In this document: in pieces, positions 8,446 to 15,804 of the stretch
Layout of the letters: every line of letters starts with the position of its first letter
How positions within the stretch are numbered: the first letter of the stretch is position 1
Source of the DNA: Candidatus Brocadiaceae bacterium S225
Lineage (GTDB): Bacteria > Planctomycetota > Brocadiia > Brocadiales > Scalinduaceae
Direction of reading: 5' to 3'
DNA length: 64,000 bases
Assembly: GCA_007859995.1 (NCBI GenBank)
Contig: SMSL01000001.1
Span: forward strand, 206,442 to 270,441
Made by a program: the position numbers and the translations under genes
The notes under the pieces: model-generated
Seen by the model: only the letters and a program-made list of their open reading frames with translations
Databases searched by the model: none
Told to the model about the DNA's origin: nothing

Positions 8446-9999
8446 ATGCCAAATTCACTTTTAGCATCGCAAAGCAGACTACTCAAGATATGTATTTTTG
8501 CTACGGGTTGTGCAGGCATCGTTGCCGAATTTGTACTCTCCACTCTTGCGAGTTATCTTCTCGGGAATCCCATACTTCAATGGACGATATTAATGTCTCT
8601 GATGCTTTTTGCAATGGGGCTGGGATGCAGGATCAGCAAATACTTCATACATAATCTGCTGGATAAATTTATATTCTTAGAATTCACTCTCTCCATCCTT
8701 TGTGGTATTTCAGTAGCGCTCTGTTATTGGGCCTCTACATTCAGTAAAAGTACCGGCCTGCTTATATACTCATTCAGTATACTAATCGGCCTGCTGATCG
8801 GTGCGGAGATACCTTTGGTAACCAGGATGAATGAATCGTATGAAGAGCTAAGGGTTAACATCTCATCCGTTATGGAAAAAGACTATTATGGCGCTCTGGT
8901 CGGAGGTATCCTTTTTGCATTTTTTGCTCTGCCGTATTTAGGACTTACTTATACACCTATCGCCCTTGGGATAATAAATTTTCTGGTAGCATCAATACTA
9001 TTCTGGAAATTCAAACACCTGCTGCACTACAAAAAGGCCATACAGATTTCATTCTGGTCAATTACTGCATTCTTCCTGATTTTTATTTTCGCAGTTAAGC
9101 CGGTAATCCTGTACAGCGAACAGAGAAAATATAAAGACCGAATAATATTTGAGCAGCAGACGTCATACCAGAAGATAGTCATAACACAGTGGAAGGATAA
9201 GTACTGGCTCTTTATAAATGGAAATGAACAGTTTTCAACATTTGATGAAGAAAAATATCATGAACCGCTTATACACCCTGCACTGTCTATTTCAGGGCAG
9301 CTAAAAAATATTCTTGTACTGGGTGGCGGAGAGGGGCTGGCGGTAAGGGAGATTCTGAAATATAAGGATGTAGAGAAGATTACGGTTGTTGACCTCGATC
9401 CGGTAATGACAGACCTGGCAAAACATAATCCCATCATCACAAAGATTAATCAAAACGCCATGATAGACTTAAAAGTAGATGTCAAAAACCAGGACGCCTT
9501 TACCTTTATAGAAAGCAGTGAAGAGTTTTATGATATTATTTTCATCGACCTGCCGGATCCCAATTCTGTATCTCTATCCAGACTCTATTCCAGAGAATTT
9601 TATTCACTCTGTCGACGTCGTCTCAATAAATATGGCATAATTGTTACACAGGCATCCAGTCCGGTACACTCCCCGGACTCATTTGTCTGTATAATCAAGA
9701 CAATGGAATCTGCTGATTTTACCGTACTGCCCTATCACAACAATATCCCGACACTCGGCGAATGGGGATGGTGCCTGGGAATGAAAAAAGAAGTCGTGTC
9801 AGCTGATATATTGAAGGAAAAGGTAATGGGAATTAAGCTGCCGCCCCCCCCTACTAAATTCCTGAACAGAGACGCCATCATTTCGATGGTACATTTTGGC
9901 AAAGGAGTTCTGGAGAAAAAAGAGAAAGTGAAAGTAAATACCATCCTGGATCCCATTTTAGTGAAATACTACAAAAAAGGGGCATGGGATGTTTATTGA
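8446..9999 (+). CDS. Membrane-anchored spermidine-synthase-like methyltransferase-fold protein
   Basis: About 517 residues. The N-terminal 210-220 residues form about seven membrane helices. The rest is a spermidine-synthase-type Rossmann domain with YHEPLIHPAL, the nucleotide loop LVLGGGEGLAVREILKY, VVDLDPVMTDLA and the acidic DLPDPNSVSLSRLYSREFY block. Such proteins are predicted aminopropyltransferases, but activity of the membrane-fused class is unproven. A TTG start at 8425 would add seven residues read from the low-complexity 'AACTCGTAAC' repeat, so ATG 8446 is preferred. It probably belongs with the lipoprotein and DUF350 genes upstream. Confidence 0.85.
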   Translation: MPNSLLASQSRLLKICIFATGCAGIVAEFVLSTLASYLLGNPILQWTILMSLMLFAMGLGCRISKYFIHNLLDKFIFLEFTLSILCGISVALCYWASTFSKSTGLLIYSFSILIGLLIGAEIPLVTRMNESYEELRVNISSVMEKDYYGALVGGILFAFFALPYLGLTYTPIALGIINFLVASILFWKFKHLLHYKKAIQISFWSITAFFLIFIFAVKPVILYSEQRKYKDRIIFEQQTSYQKIVITQWKDKYWLFINGNEQFSTFDEEKYHEPLIHPALSISGQLKNILVLGGGEGLAVREILKYKDVEKITVVDLDPVMTDLAKHNPIITKINQNAMIDLKVDVKNQDAFTFIESSEEFYDIIFIDLPDPNSVSLSRLYSREFYSLCRRRLNKYGIIVTQASSPVHSPDSFVCIIKTMESADFTVLPYHNNIPTLGEWGWCLGMKKEVVSADILKEKVMGIKLPPPPTKFLNRDAIISMVHFGKGVLEKKEKVKVNTILDPILVKYYKKGAWDVY

Positions 10000-10079
10000 T
10001 TGTATATTCACAAAATAAAAGAAATTATTAAAGATTACGCATCTTCCTCAACGGGATAAAAAATGAAAGGGGTCGTAAT

Positions 10080-10517
10080 ATGATAAACTTAAAAAAAATA
10101 CTTTGTCCTATTGATTATTCAGAATATTCAAAAGAGGCATTAAAATACGCTGTGTCGCTTGCAATAAAAGATAAGGCAAAGCTGTACTTGTTGCATGTTA
10201 TCGATTTGCGTGCTTTTGAGGATAATTTTAATGTAATAAGGCCCACGCAAATAACTAACGAAATAATTAAACACCATAAATCAAGACTCCTTGATTTCAT
10301 TCCGGAAAAAATCAGAAACGAATTAAAAGTAGAAGTCTTGGTGGTTCAAGGAATACCTTTTGCTGGAATTATAGAAATCTCAAAGAAAAAAAAGATAGAT
10401 ATGATAGTAATGGGTTCACACGGCAGAACTGGTATTACACACATACTGCTTGGTAGTGTGGCAGAAAAGGTAACAAGAAAAGCACCTTGCCCGGTCTTAA
10501 TAGTTAAACAACACTGA
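10080..10517 (+). CDS. Universal stress protein, UspA family
   Basis: A 145-residue single USP domain. It starts with KKILCPIDYSEYSKEAL and ends with MGSHGRTGITHILLGSVAEK and APCPVLIVK, the G-x2-G-x9-G-S ATP-binding pattern. It is therefore probably of the ATP-binding type. A GAAAGGGG ribosome site precedes the start. It sits just ahead of the sigma-54-controlled stress locus. Confidence 0.92.
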   Translation: MINLKKILCPIDYSEYSKEALKYAVSLAIKDKAKLYLLHVIDLRAFEDNFNVIRPTQITNEIIKHHKSRLLDFIPEKIRNELKVEVLVVQGIPFAGIIEISKKKKIDMIVMGSHGRTGITHILLGSVAEKVTRKAPCPVLIVKQH

Positions 10518-10561
10518 TTTACACAGATTGAAATATAAGAGAGATAAAAGCTACTCCTTCT

Positions 10562-10708
10562 GTGGATGAAAAGAGCGATGAATATAACACGATCTTACAG
10601 GTATTGGAAAAAACCAAATTGAATAAGACCAATGCCGCTAAATTAATGGGTATATCCCGGAGCACCATCTACAACAAAATAAAAGAGTATAATATCAGTT
10701 CTGAATAA
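10562..10708 (+). pseudogene. Orphan Fis-type HTH fragment (C-terminus of an NtrC-family activator)
   Basis: From GTG 10562 the frame encodes about 48 residues including NKTNAAKLMGISRSTIYNKI, a clear Fis/NtrC-type DNA-binding helix-turn-helix, then a stop. The frame is open upstream only to 10532, so there is no receiver or AAA+ domain. It is either the detached tail of a sigma-54 activator or a mini DNA-binding protein. It lies directly upstream of a palindrome array of NtrC-site style, which makes the latter worth considering. Confidence 0.6.
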
Positions 10709-10721
10709 CCCTCCAAGTAAC

Positions 10722-10768
10722 TGTGCATTTCACACTTTGTGCATTTCACGCTCTGTGCAAATTGCACA
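10722..10768 (+). promoter_or_regulatory. Tandem upstream activator sites
   Basis: Three head-to-tail units each start TGTGCA: TGTGCATTTCACACTT (10722-10737), TGTGCATTTCACGCTC (10738-10753) and the perfect 15-bp palindrome TGTGCAAATTGCACA (10754-10768). They lie about 200-250 bp upstream of a sigma-54 promoter, the usual place for enhancer sites of NtrC-type activators. Confidence 0.6.
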
Positions 10769-10971
10769 TTATTTCAATCAGAAGTAAGTATCATTTAATC
10801 CCGTCATCTGTTTCACTTATCCATATACTAAAGTAAAGCGCATAAGGAGAAACGTCTATATTTAGTTCTAACCTGTTTACCTCCCCTATTCTCTCTTTCC
10901 ACAAAGAAGATAATAACGTTATACGACAAAAACTACAAAACAATCGGGTTAACGTCTTAATTGCATAATAT

Positions 10972-10987
10972 TGGCACGTCTTTTGTT
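10972..10987 (+). promoter_or_regulatory. Sigma-54 (-24/-12) promoter
   Basis: TGGCACG-TCTT-TTGTT matches the consensus TGGCACG-N4-TTGCW at all but one position (T for C in the -12 element). The following gene starts 83 bp downstream with a good AAAGGGG ribosome site. I take it as the promoter of the receiver/CBM48 operon. Confidence 0.7.
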
Positions 10988-11070
10988 ATATCAATCTATC
11001 ATAAGAGTTCAAGACAAGAATATTACGAATAACCGGCAGGTATAATATCAAAAGAAAGGGGCACATTATA

Positions 11071-11445
11071 ATGGCCAATATTCTTCTTGTAGAGGATAAT
11101 AAAAATCAGTGCTTGCTTTATGAACAAGAATTGAGACATGAAGGTTATGATATCGTAACTGCTAACGATGGGAAAGAGGCTTTAGAGAAAATTAAAGGGC
11201 AACAACCAGACATGATCATAATGGATATATGTTTGCCAAAGATGGACGGGGTTGAGGCAATGCGGCATATTCTATCTAAAAGCAAAAGCAGAGATATTCC
11301 TATTATAATTAATACTGGCTATAGCAATTATAAGGATAACTTTATGACATGGGCTGCCGATGCGTATATTGTAAAATCCTCAGACTTAACAGAACTAAAG
11401 AATAAAATCGAAGAGTTGCTCACAAATAAATATATAGATGTCTAA
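11071..11445 (+). CDS. Single-domain response regulator (receiver only)
   Basis: A 124-residue CheY-like receiver: acidic pair E8-D9 (VEDN), phospho-acceptor Asp52 in IIMDICLPKMDG, the Thr switch in INTGYSNY, and the Lys in YIVKSS. There is no output domain. It is the first gene after the sigma-54 promoter and is followed 14 nt later by a CBM48 protein, so it is likely co-transcribed. No histidine kinase is adjacent. Confidence 0.9.
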   Translation: MANILLVEDNKNQCLLYEQELRHEGYDIVTANDGKEALEKIKGQQPDMIIMDICLPKMDGVEAMRHILSKSKSRDIPIIINTGYSNYKDNFMTWAADAYIVKSSDLTELKNKIEELLTNKYIDV

Positions 11446-11459
11446 AGGAGTGATAGTAA

Positions 11460-11885
11460 ATGACAAAAGCGAAGAAAAAGAATTCAAGAGTTTTAAAACC
11501 TGAATCTACAATAAAAAAAACCGGTAAAAAGAATATCAAGCAGAAATCATCAACTTTGAAAACAATAGCAGCAAATGGAGGTATACAGAAAGGAGATCTT
11601 AAGTCTAAAAATGTATGTAGAATAACCTTTAAATTGCCCAGGACAGCGGTGCCTGATGCAGAGAGAGTGTGTGTCGTTGGGGATTTTAATAATTGGAACC
11701 GTAGTGCAAATCCGATGAAGAAATCAAAAAATGGAGATTACACTACCAGACTTGATCTTGAGAGAGGAAGAGAATACCAGTTTCGTTACTTAATTGATGA
11801 ATCTAAATGGGAAAATGACTGGAATGCTGATAGATACGTACAGAATCCGTTTGGAAACGGTGACAACTCAGTAGTTGTCACCTGA
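11460..11885 (+). CDS. Free-standing CBM48 / isoamylase early-set domain protein
   Basis: 141 residues: a very basic, low-complexity N-terminus (about 45 residues of K, S and T), then one glycogen-binding-like beta-sandwich. Its marks are VCVVGDFNNWNRSANPMKK, GDYTTRLDLERGREYQFRYL and the W-ENDWNADRYVQNPFGNGDNS end. These are the AMPK-beta/CBM48 marks, including the Trp pair that binds alpha-glucan in that family. No catalytic domain follows. It is probably a glycogen- or cell-surface-sugar-associated adaptor; that role is inference. A paralogue lies at 13972-14403. The ribosome site is AAGGAG. Confidence 0.85.
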   Translation: MTKAKKKNSRVLKPESTIKKTGKKNIKQKSSTLKTIAANGGIQKGDLKSKNVCRITFKLPRTAVPDAERVCVVGDFNNWNRSANPMKKSKNGDYTTRLDLERGREYQFRYLIDESKWENDWNADRYVQNPFGNGDNSVVVT

Positions 11886-11980
11886 AAACAGTTTCACTTG
11901 GTTGAACTTGCGAAGAAATATAAGAGGACAATATATCGGCGTCCTATAAACAAATAATATTAAAAAAAGAGAGGTGAAGG

Positions 11981-12418
11981 ATGAAAGAAAAAATACTTGT
12001 AATTGATGACATCGAGAATATTGCATTTATAGTTAAAACAATTCTTTCACGAGAAGGATACGATGTAACTACGGCTTATGGCTATTATGACGCCAGAGAA
12101 AAGATGGCCGGGACAGATTTTGATTTAGTGTTTACCGACTTAGATTTTGGAGAAGACAAAACAGGGATCGATGTTTTAAAAGAAGTAAAAAAAACAGACC
12201 CAACCTGTCCGGTAATCATAAACACTGGGAATACAGATTATATGATAGCATCTGATGCCAAACTATTTGGTGCTTATGATTATATGTCTAAACCTGTAGA
12301 ACAAAAAAGATTAGTACATACTGTTCGCATGGCGCTAAGCCATAGGGCAATGTCAGGTGATAATGCTAATACCGATGTATATCGGGAAAGATACAAGACT
12401 GGAGCCTTAATAACGTAA
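11981..12418 (+). CDS. Single-domain response regulator (receiver only)
   Basis: A 145-residue receiver with VIDD, phospho-acceptor Asp53 (LVFTDLDFGEDKTG), Thr in INTGNTDY and the conserved Lys in MSKPVE. The 25-residue C-terminal tail has no DNA-binding motif. It shares the unusual 'PVIINTGNTDYM / PIIINTGYSNY' block with the receiver at 11071, so the pair are relatives. It lies within the same plus-strand run, 95 nt after the CBM48 gene, with ribosome site GAGGTGAAGG. Confidence 0.88.
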   Translation: MKEKILVIDDIENIAFIVKTILSREGYDVTTAYGYYDAREKMAGTDFDLVFTDLDFGEDKTGIDVLKEVKKTDPTCPVIINTGNTDYMIASDAKLFGAYDYMSKPVEQKRLVHTVRMALSHRAMSGDNANTDVYRERYKTGALIT

Positions 12419-12450
12419 TAGTTTAATAATCGAAAGAAGGTACACGGGAA

Positions 12451-13263
12451 ATGGACAAAATCAAAATTGCAATCGTTGGGGTAGGTAACTGTGCCAGTGC
12501 CTTGATTCATGGCATACACTACTATCGGGACAAGAAGTTTGGAGACGCCACCGGCCTTTTGAGTTGGGAGATAGGGGGATATAGGCCTGGAGAGATTGAG
12601 GTCGTTGCCGCTTTTGACATTGATGAACTAAAGGTTGGCAAGGATCTGAATGAAGCAATTTTTTCCAGATCCAATTGCACTGATGTATTTCACACATATT
12701 TACCTGATGCCGGGATATCAGTACAAATGGGTAAAATCCTGGACGGAGATTCAGATGTATTGAAGGATGATGCAGGCATAGAAACATTCTTTTTAGATGA
12801 TTATGAGAACTCAACCAGAGAGAAGATTGTTCATATATTAAAAGAAACCGGTGCAGAAATAATGATGAATTATCTTCCGGTTGGTTTAGATGATGCGTCC
12901 AGGTATTATGCTTATTGCGCGTTAGATGCAGGAGTAGCTTTTGTAAATAATACATCTGTATTTATAGCAAGCAATCCATTCTGGGCGTTAAAATTTGATA
13001 AAAGAAATATTCCCATAATTGGAGATATTTTAAATAATAAATTTGAAATTTTTGCCACCATTAATTCAGCATGTTTTGCTATAGACGCTATACGTTGTGC
13101 GAAATTAGCACTTAACCGTGGCGTGGGAGGAGTGCTTTTAGCGCCATCAGCATATTTTTGCATATATACTTTAGGCAGGTATACTTACGATGAATCATTT
13201 AACATGATTGAACAATTTATCAATAATGAGGAAGATTCCTGTGTGAGTAAAATACTTGTTTAG
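12451..13263 (+). CDS. Inositol-3-phosphate synthase-like protein lacking its central catalytic domain
   Basis: The N-terminal NAD domain is clear: IKIAIVGVGNCASALIHGI, VVAAFDID, MMNYLPVG, NCT/NNTSVFIASNP. The family C-terminus is also clear: IDAIRCAKLALNRGVGG...APSAYF. They are joined directly after IPIIGD. Intact MIP synthases have about 100 more residues between these points (the GATITHR / NVGGN / SDYVPW region with catalytic lysines). 270 residues plus that gap equals the family length of about 365. The frame is intact, so this is an in-frame internal deletion and catalysis is unlikely. The start follows a GAAAGAAGG site. Confidence 0.85.
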   Translation: MDKIKIAIVGVGNCASALIHGIHYYRDKKFGDATGLLSWEIGGYRPGEIEVVAAFDIDELKVGKDLNEAIFSRSNCTDVFHTYLPDAGISVQMGKILDGDSDVLKDDAGIETFFLDDYENSTREKIVHILKETGAEIMMNYLPVGLDDASRYYAYCALDAGVAFVNNTSVFIASNPFWALKFDKRNIPIIGDILNNKFEIFATINSACFAIDAIRCAKLALNRGVGGVLLAPSAYFCIYTLGRYTYDESFNMIEQFINNEEDSCVSKILV

Positions 13264-13267
13264 CGGC

Positions 13268-13292
13268 TTACCAGAAGATAAGAACTATTATT
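13268..13292 (+). repeat. 25-bp direct repeat, copy 1 (copy 2 at 14013-14037)
   Basis: TTACCAGAAGATAAGAACTA plus TTATT occurs here, just after the inositol-phosphate-synthase-like gene, and again exactly inside the 5' part of the second CBM48 gene. The pair brackets hsp20, which suggests a segmental duplication that gave rise to the second CBM48 gene. Confidence 0.7.
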
Positions 13293-13306
13293 AATTTAGA
13301 AAATAA

Positions 13307-13349
13307 CCAGATATAGACAGGATATATATGCGGGATTATATCCGTCTGG
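13307..13349 (+). promoter_or_regulatory. Hairpin in the hsp20 leader
   Basis: GGATATA (13320-13326) pairs with TATATCC (13337-13343), extended by GAC/GTC outside. It lies 30-40 nt ahead of the AAGGAGG site of hsp20. It could be a terminator of the upstream gene, a leader hairpin or a thermosensor; sequence alone does not decide. Confidence 0.4.
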
Positions 13350-13388
13350 TTTTAATAACGAATCCCGTAAGATTAAGGAGGTTTATAT

Positions 13389-13829
13389 ATGTCATTAGTA
13401 AAGTGGAATCCATGGCGTGAGATGGAGGATATGTTCGGGCGTTACGACAGAGCTGTTGGATTGCCCCGAAGCGGAAGTCGTGAAATAATGACTGCCGATG
13501 ACTGGTGTCCCCGTGTTGACATTGTTGAAAATGATAACGAGTTTGTCATAAAGGCAGAGATCCCCGAAGTTAAAAAGGAGGATATCAAGGTTTCAGTCGA
13601 CAATGGAGTTCTGACCTTAAAAGGAGAGAGGAAGCAGGAGAAGGAGGAAAAGGGTAAAAAATTCCATAGAGTTGAAAGATGCTTTGGGTCCTTTACCCGC
13701 AGCTTCACCCTTCCAGAAAACGTGGATGAGTCCAAAGTCAAGGCTACCTTCAAGGACGGAATGCTGAATCTTCAAGTTCCAAAGACCGAAGAGACCAAAC
13801 CAAAAGCTATTGACGTCAAAATCGAATAG
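13389..13829 (+). CDS. Small heat-shock protein, Hsp20 / alpha-crystallin family
   Basis: A 146-residue ATP-independent holdase. The N-terminus is typical of bacterial class A Hsp20 (SLVKWNPWREMEDMF), followed by the alpha-crystallin domain from about residue 40: PRVDIVENDNEFVIKAEIPE, VDNGVLTLKGER, and the GMLNLQVPK signature near residue 127. The C-terminal I-D-V-K-I matches the I-x-I/V oligomer motif. A strong AAGGAGG ribosome site precedes it. It lies between the inositol-phosphate-synthase-like gene and the second CBM48 gene in the stress locus. Confidence 0.95.
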   Translation: MSLVKWNPWREMEDMFGRYDRAVGLPRSGSREIMTADDWCPRVDIVENDNEFVIKAEIPEVKKEDIKVSVDNGVLTLKGERKQEKEEKGKKFHRVERCFGSFTRSFTLPENVDESKVKATFKDGMLNLQVPKTEETKPKAIDVKIE

Positions 13830-13850
13830 GGCTCATTGTATCAACAAATG

Positions 13851-13904
13851 CAAACACAGCCAATCGAGTACCGTGTTTACACCTTGCTCACGCGGCTGGG
13901 TTTG
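13851..13904. terminator. Possible hairpin after hsp20
   Basis: CAAACACAGCC (13851-13861) and GGCTGGGTTTG (13894-13904) form an inverted repeat with 10 of 11 pairs and a loop of about 32 nt. There is no T-run. It may end the hsp20 transcript or be another dispersed palindrome. Confidence 0.35.
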
Positions 13905-13971
13905 CGTTATCTTTGTTCCTGATATTCGTAAGAATATAGAACCTTTTTAATCCTCCTGCTTTTATGTTTTA

Positions 13972-14403
13972 ATGAAAATGGAATCAACTTTTATAACAAG
14001 ATTTAGATTTGTTTACCAGAAGATAAGAACTATTATTGCACGAATGGCAAATGAATTATCGGATTATGTATCATCGTCAGAGAAGAAAAAAGAAATGAAC
14101 CATGGAATAGAAAAAGAGTTTCTTGGTGATATCTGCAGAGTAACCTTCAGACTTCCAGAATCCGCTGCGCCTGATGCAGACAGTGTGTGTGTTGTTGGTG
14201 ACTTTAATGATTGGGACAGAAGTGAAAATCCTATGAAAAAAACAGGGAATGGAGACTACACTGTCCGCCTTGATCTTGAGAGAGGAAAGGAGTACCAGTT
14301 TCGTTACTTAATTGACGGAACGAAATGGGAAAATGACTGGAATGCTGATAAATACATACAAAACACCTATGGAGACAGTGACAACTCACTAGTCATAACT
14401 TAA
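13972..14403 (+). CDS. Second free-standing CBM48 / isoamylase early-set protein
   Basis: A 143-residue paralogue of the 11460 gene. The CBM48 part is nearly the same (VCVVGDFNDWDRSENPMKK, LDLERGKEYQFRYLIDGTKW, WNADKYIQNTYGDSDNS). The N-terminal 45 residues differ: RFVYQKIRTIIARMANELS is basic and amphipathic and is encoded across the second copy of the 25-bp repeat found after the ino1-like gene. The domain is presumably an alpha-glucan binder; its partners are unknown. Confidence 0.82.
   Translation: MKMESTFITRFRFVYQKIRTIIARMANELSDYVSSSEKKKEMNHGIEKEFLGDICRVTFRLPESAAPDADSVCVVGDFNDWDRSENPMKKTGNGDYTVRLDLERGKEYQFRYLIDGTKWENDWNADKYIQNTYGDSDNSLVIT
14013..14037 (+). repeat. 25-bp direct repeat, copy 2
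   Basis: Exact copy of 13268-13292; here it is read as codons for 'YQKIRTII' in the second CBM48 protein. Confidence 0.7.
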
Positions 14404-14535
14404 AACCTGTCTGCTTAGATGAAATCATACGAATGACAAGTTAGCAAAGCTGTTAATAATAAGGCTGGTTAACCAAATAATTACCATTAGTTAAGATTTA
14501 GTGAGAGAAAAACAATAAAAAGTAAGGTGGATATC

Positions 14536-14622
14536 ATGAGCAAGGAAAGGAAAGAAATTATAAAATCTGAAAATATCGTAGGAACAAATTTAAAACTGAG
14601 GTTGTATAAAAAAGGTAGATAG
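14536..14622 (+). CDS. Short ORF, 28 residues, unknown
   Basis: ATG 14536 opens a short lysine-rich frame (MSKERKEIIKSENIVG...) ending at TAG 14620-14622, preceded by GTAAGGTGG that could serve as a ribosome site. It may be the start of a lost gene; the next recognisable sequence is the HtrA remnant. Weak support. Confidence 0.3.
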   Translation: MSKERKEIIKSENIVGTNLKLRLYKKGR

Positions 14623-14705
14623 AAATTTTTATTACAATTAAAAATGCATCAGATTAATTAGTATCCGTGAACAATCCAGTGAGATAGACAGCAAAATTTT
14701 TGTAA

Positions 14706-14918
14706 CAAGATATTACAGGAGAATATAATGAAAACAAATACAGCTATGCGGCTATCAATCCTGGTAATTCCGGAACGGTGATCGTGCAGGTGGACCGCAA
14801 GCCAGTGAAGAACGCTGCTGAGTTTAAACGTGCTGTCGAGAAGAGTAGCGGTGACAGGAGTGTACGGTTACTTCTTAAGAGTGGCAATATGCACCAATAT
14901 ATGGTATTGAACTGGTAA
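14706..14918 (+). pseudogene. Remnant of a DegP/HtrA serine protease
   Basis: One frame encodes AAINPGNSG, the block around the catalytic Ser of HtrA proteases (normally AAINPGNSGGPL). It runs directly into TVIVQVDRKPVKNAAEFKR...LLLKSGN, the end of a second PDZ domain, and stops normally. The roughly 200 residues that should lie between (rest of the protease domain and PDZ1) and nearly everything N-terminal are missing. No start codon fits. It belongs functionally with the neighbouring Hsp20 as an envelope/protein-quality gene now lost. Confidence 0.7.
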
Positions 14919-14990
14919 ACCTTGAAAATCAATTTCTGCTAAGAGTGAAAAAAACAGAAAAAAGTACAAAGGATTGAAGTAAAGGTTCTT

Positions 14991-15023
14991 ACTATGAGGG
15001 TTCTTTATAATTACCCTCATAGT
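14991..15023. terminator. Hairpin downstream of the HtrA remnant
   Basis: A perfect 11-bp inverted repeat, ACTATGAGGGT / ACCCTCATAGT, with an 11-nt loop. It probably ends the stress-locus transcript, though the T-run is poor. Confidence 0.5.
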
Positions 15024-15129
15024 ATTGCAGAATAAAGGAAGTAAAAAGAGGGATGGAAAAAACAATAAAACATGGTCATGGTATATGAGGGGACCACAAA
15101 TAATTTTTCTAATTAAAAGGAGATAGAAG

Positions 15130-15432
15130 ATGTTTAATAAAAAAAATTTACTATTTAGCATAATAATCTTTATCTTTGTTATTAGTGTTGCTGGGAAGCC
15201 TGCTATGTCTAGAGAAATTCTTTATGGCAAGGTTAATATCAATACTGCCGACAGGCACGAATTAGTTACGCTTGGCGGTGTAGATTTTGCTAAAGCAGAC
15301 GCTGTTATAAAGTACCGTGAGACTATTAGAAAATTTGAAACGGTAGAAGAATTTTTGAATGTTCCAGGAATTAATGAGGATATTTTTAACATAAATAAAG
15401 ACTTTATTTGTGTTAAACCTGGTAAAAAGTAA
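15130..15432 (+). CDS. Exported ComEA-like helix-hairpin-helix protein
   Basis: 100 residues: signal peptide (about residues 1-26, hydrophobic FSIIIFIFVISVAG, likely cut after AMS), then a single HhH unit. The unit is VNINTADRHELVTLGGVDFA, AVIKYRETIRKFETVEEFLN, VPGI. This is the ComEA/T2SK-type DNA-binding fold that acts in the periplasm in DNA uptake. As a lone 75-residue mature protein without ComEC nearby, a DNA-uptake role is only suggested. Good AAAGGAGATAG ribosome site. The usual IPGIG hairpin is altered to 'LGGVDFAKA', which may weaken DNA binding. Confidence 0.85.
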   Translation: MFNKKNLLFSIIIFIFVISVAGKPAMSREILYGKVNINTADRHELVTLGGVDFAKADAVIKYRETIRKFETVEEFLNVPGINEDIFNINKDFICVKPGKK

Positions 15433-15804
15433 CGCTTGGAGATTAAAAAAACTGTATATTATTGTTCCCTCATATACCATGTCTATGTCAATTGAATATT
15501 CTAATCGATTCATACTATCAGTTCTAACATCTGAAAGAGAGAGTACTAACATGTAGATTGAAGTAAAAGGTGAATGAACTTGAATATGCGCTCATGTTTC
15601 CATACATTTGATAGTACCATAAGAACTATGGTAATTATTTATTATATTTCATGCAAGCTATAGTAACTTGTTTTGTACAAAATGGACGTGTGATGTATGC
15701 AAAAGGCAAAATATATAAATAGGCCAAGGTAACTTTTTGGTTATTCACCGTTTATTATATCTAAAATTGGAATTGGACAGGTTACTTAAAAAAAAGGAGA
15801 AAAA
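15433..15804. other. Intergenic stretch without supported gene
   Basis: 372 bp with no credible coding frame, repeat or RNA that I can identify. It is AT-rich and presumably carries the promoter of the following exported-protein gene, which has a strong AAAAGGAG ribosome site. Confidence 0.5.
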
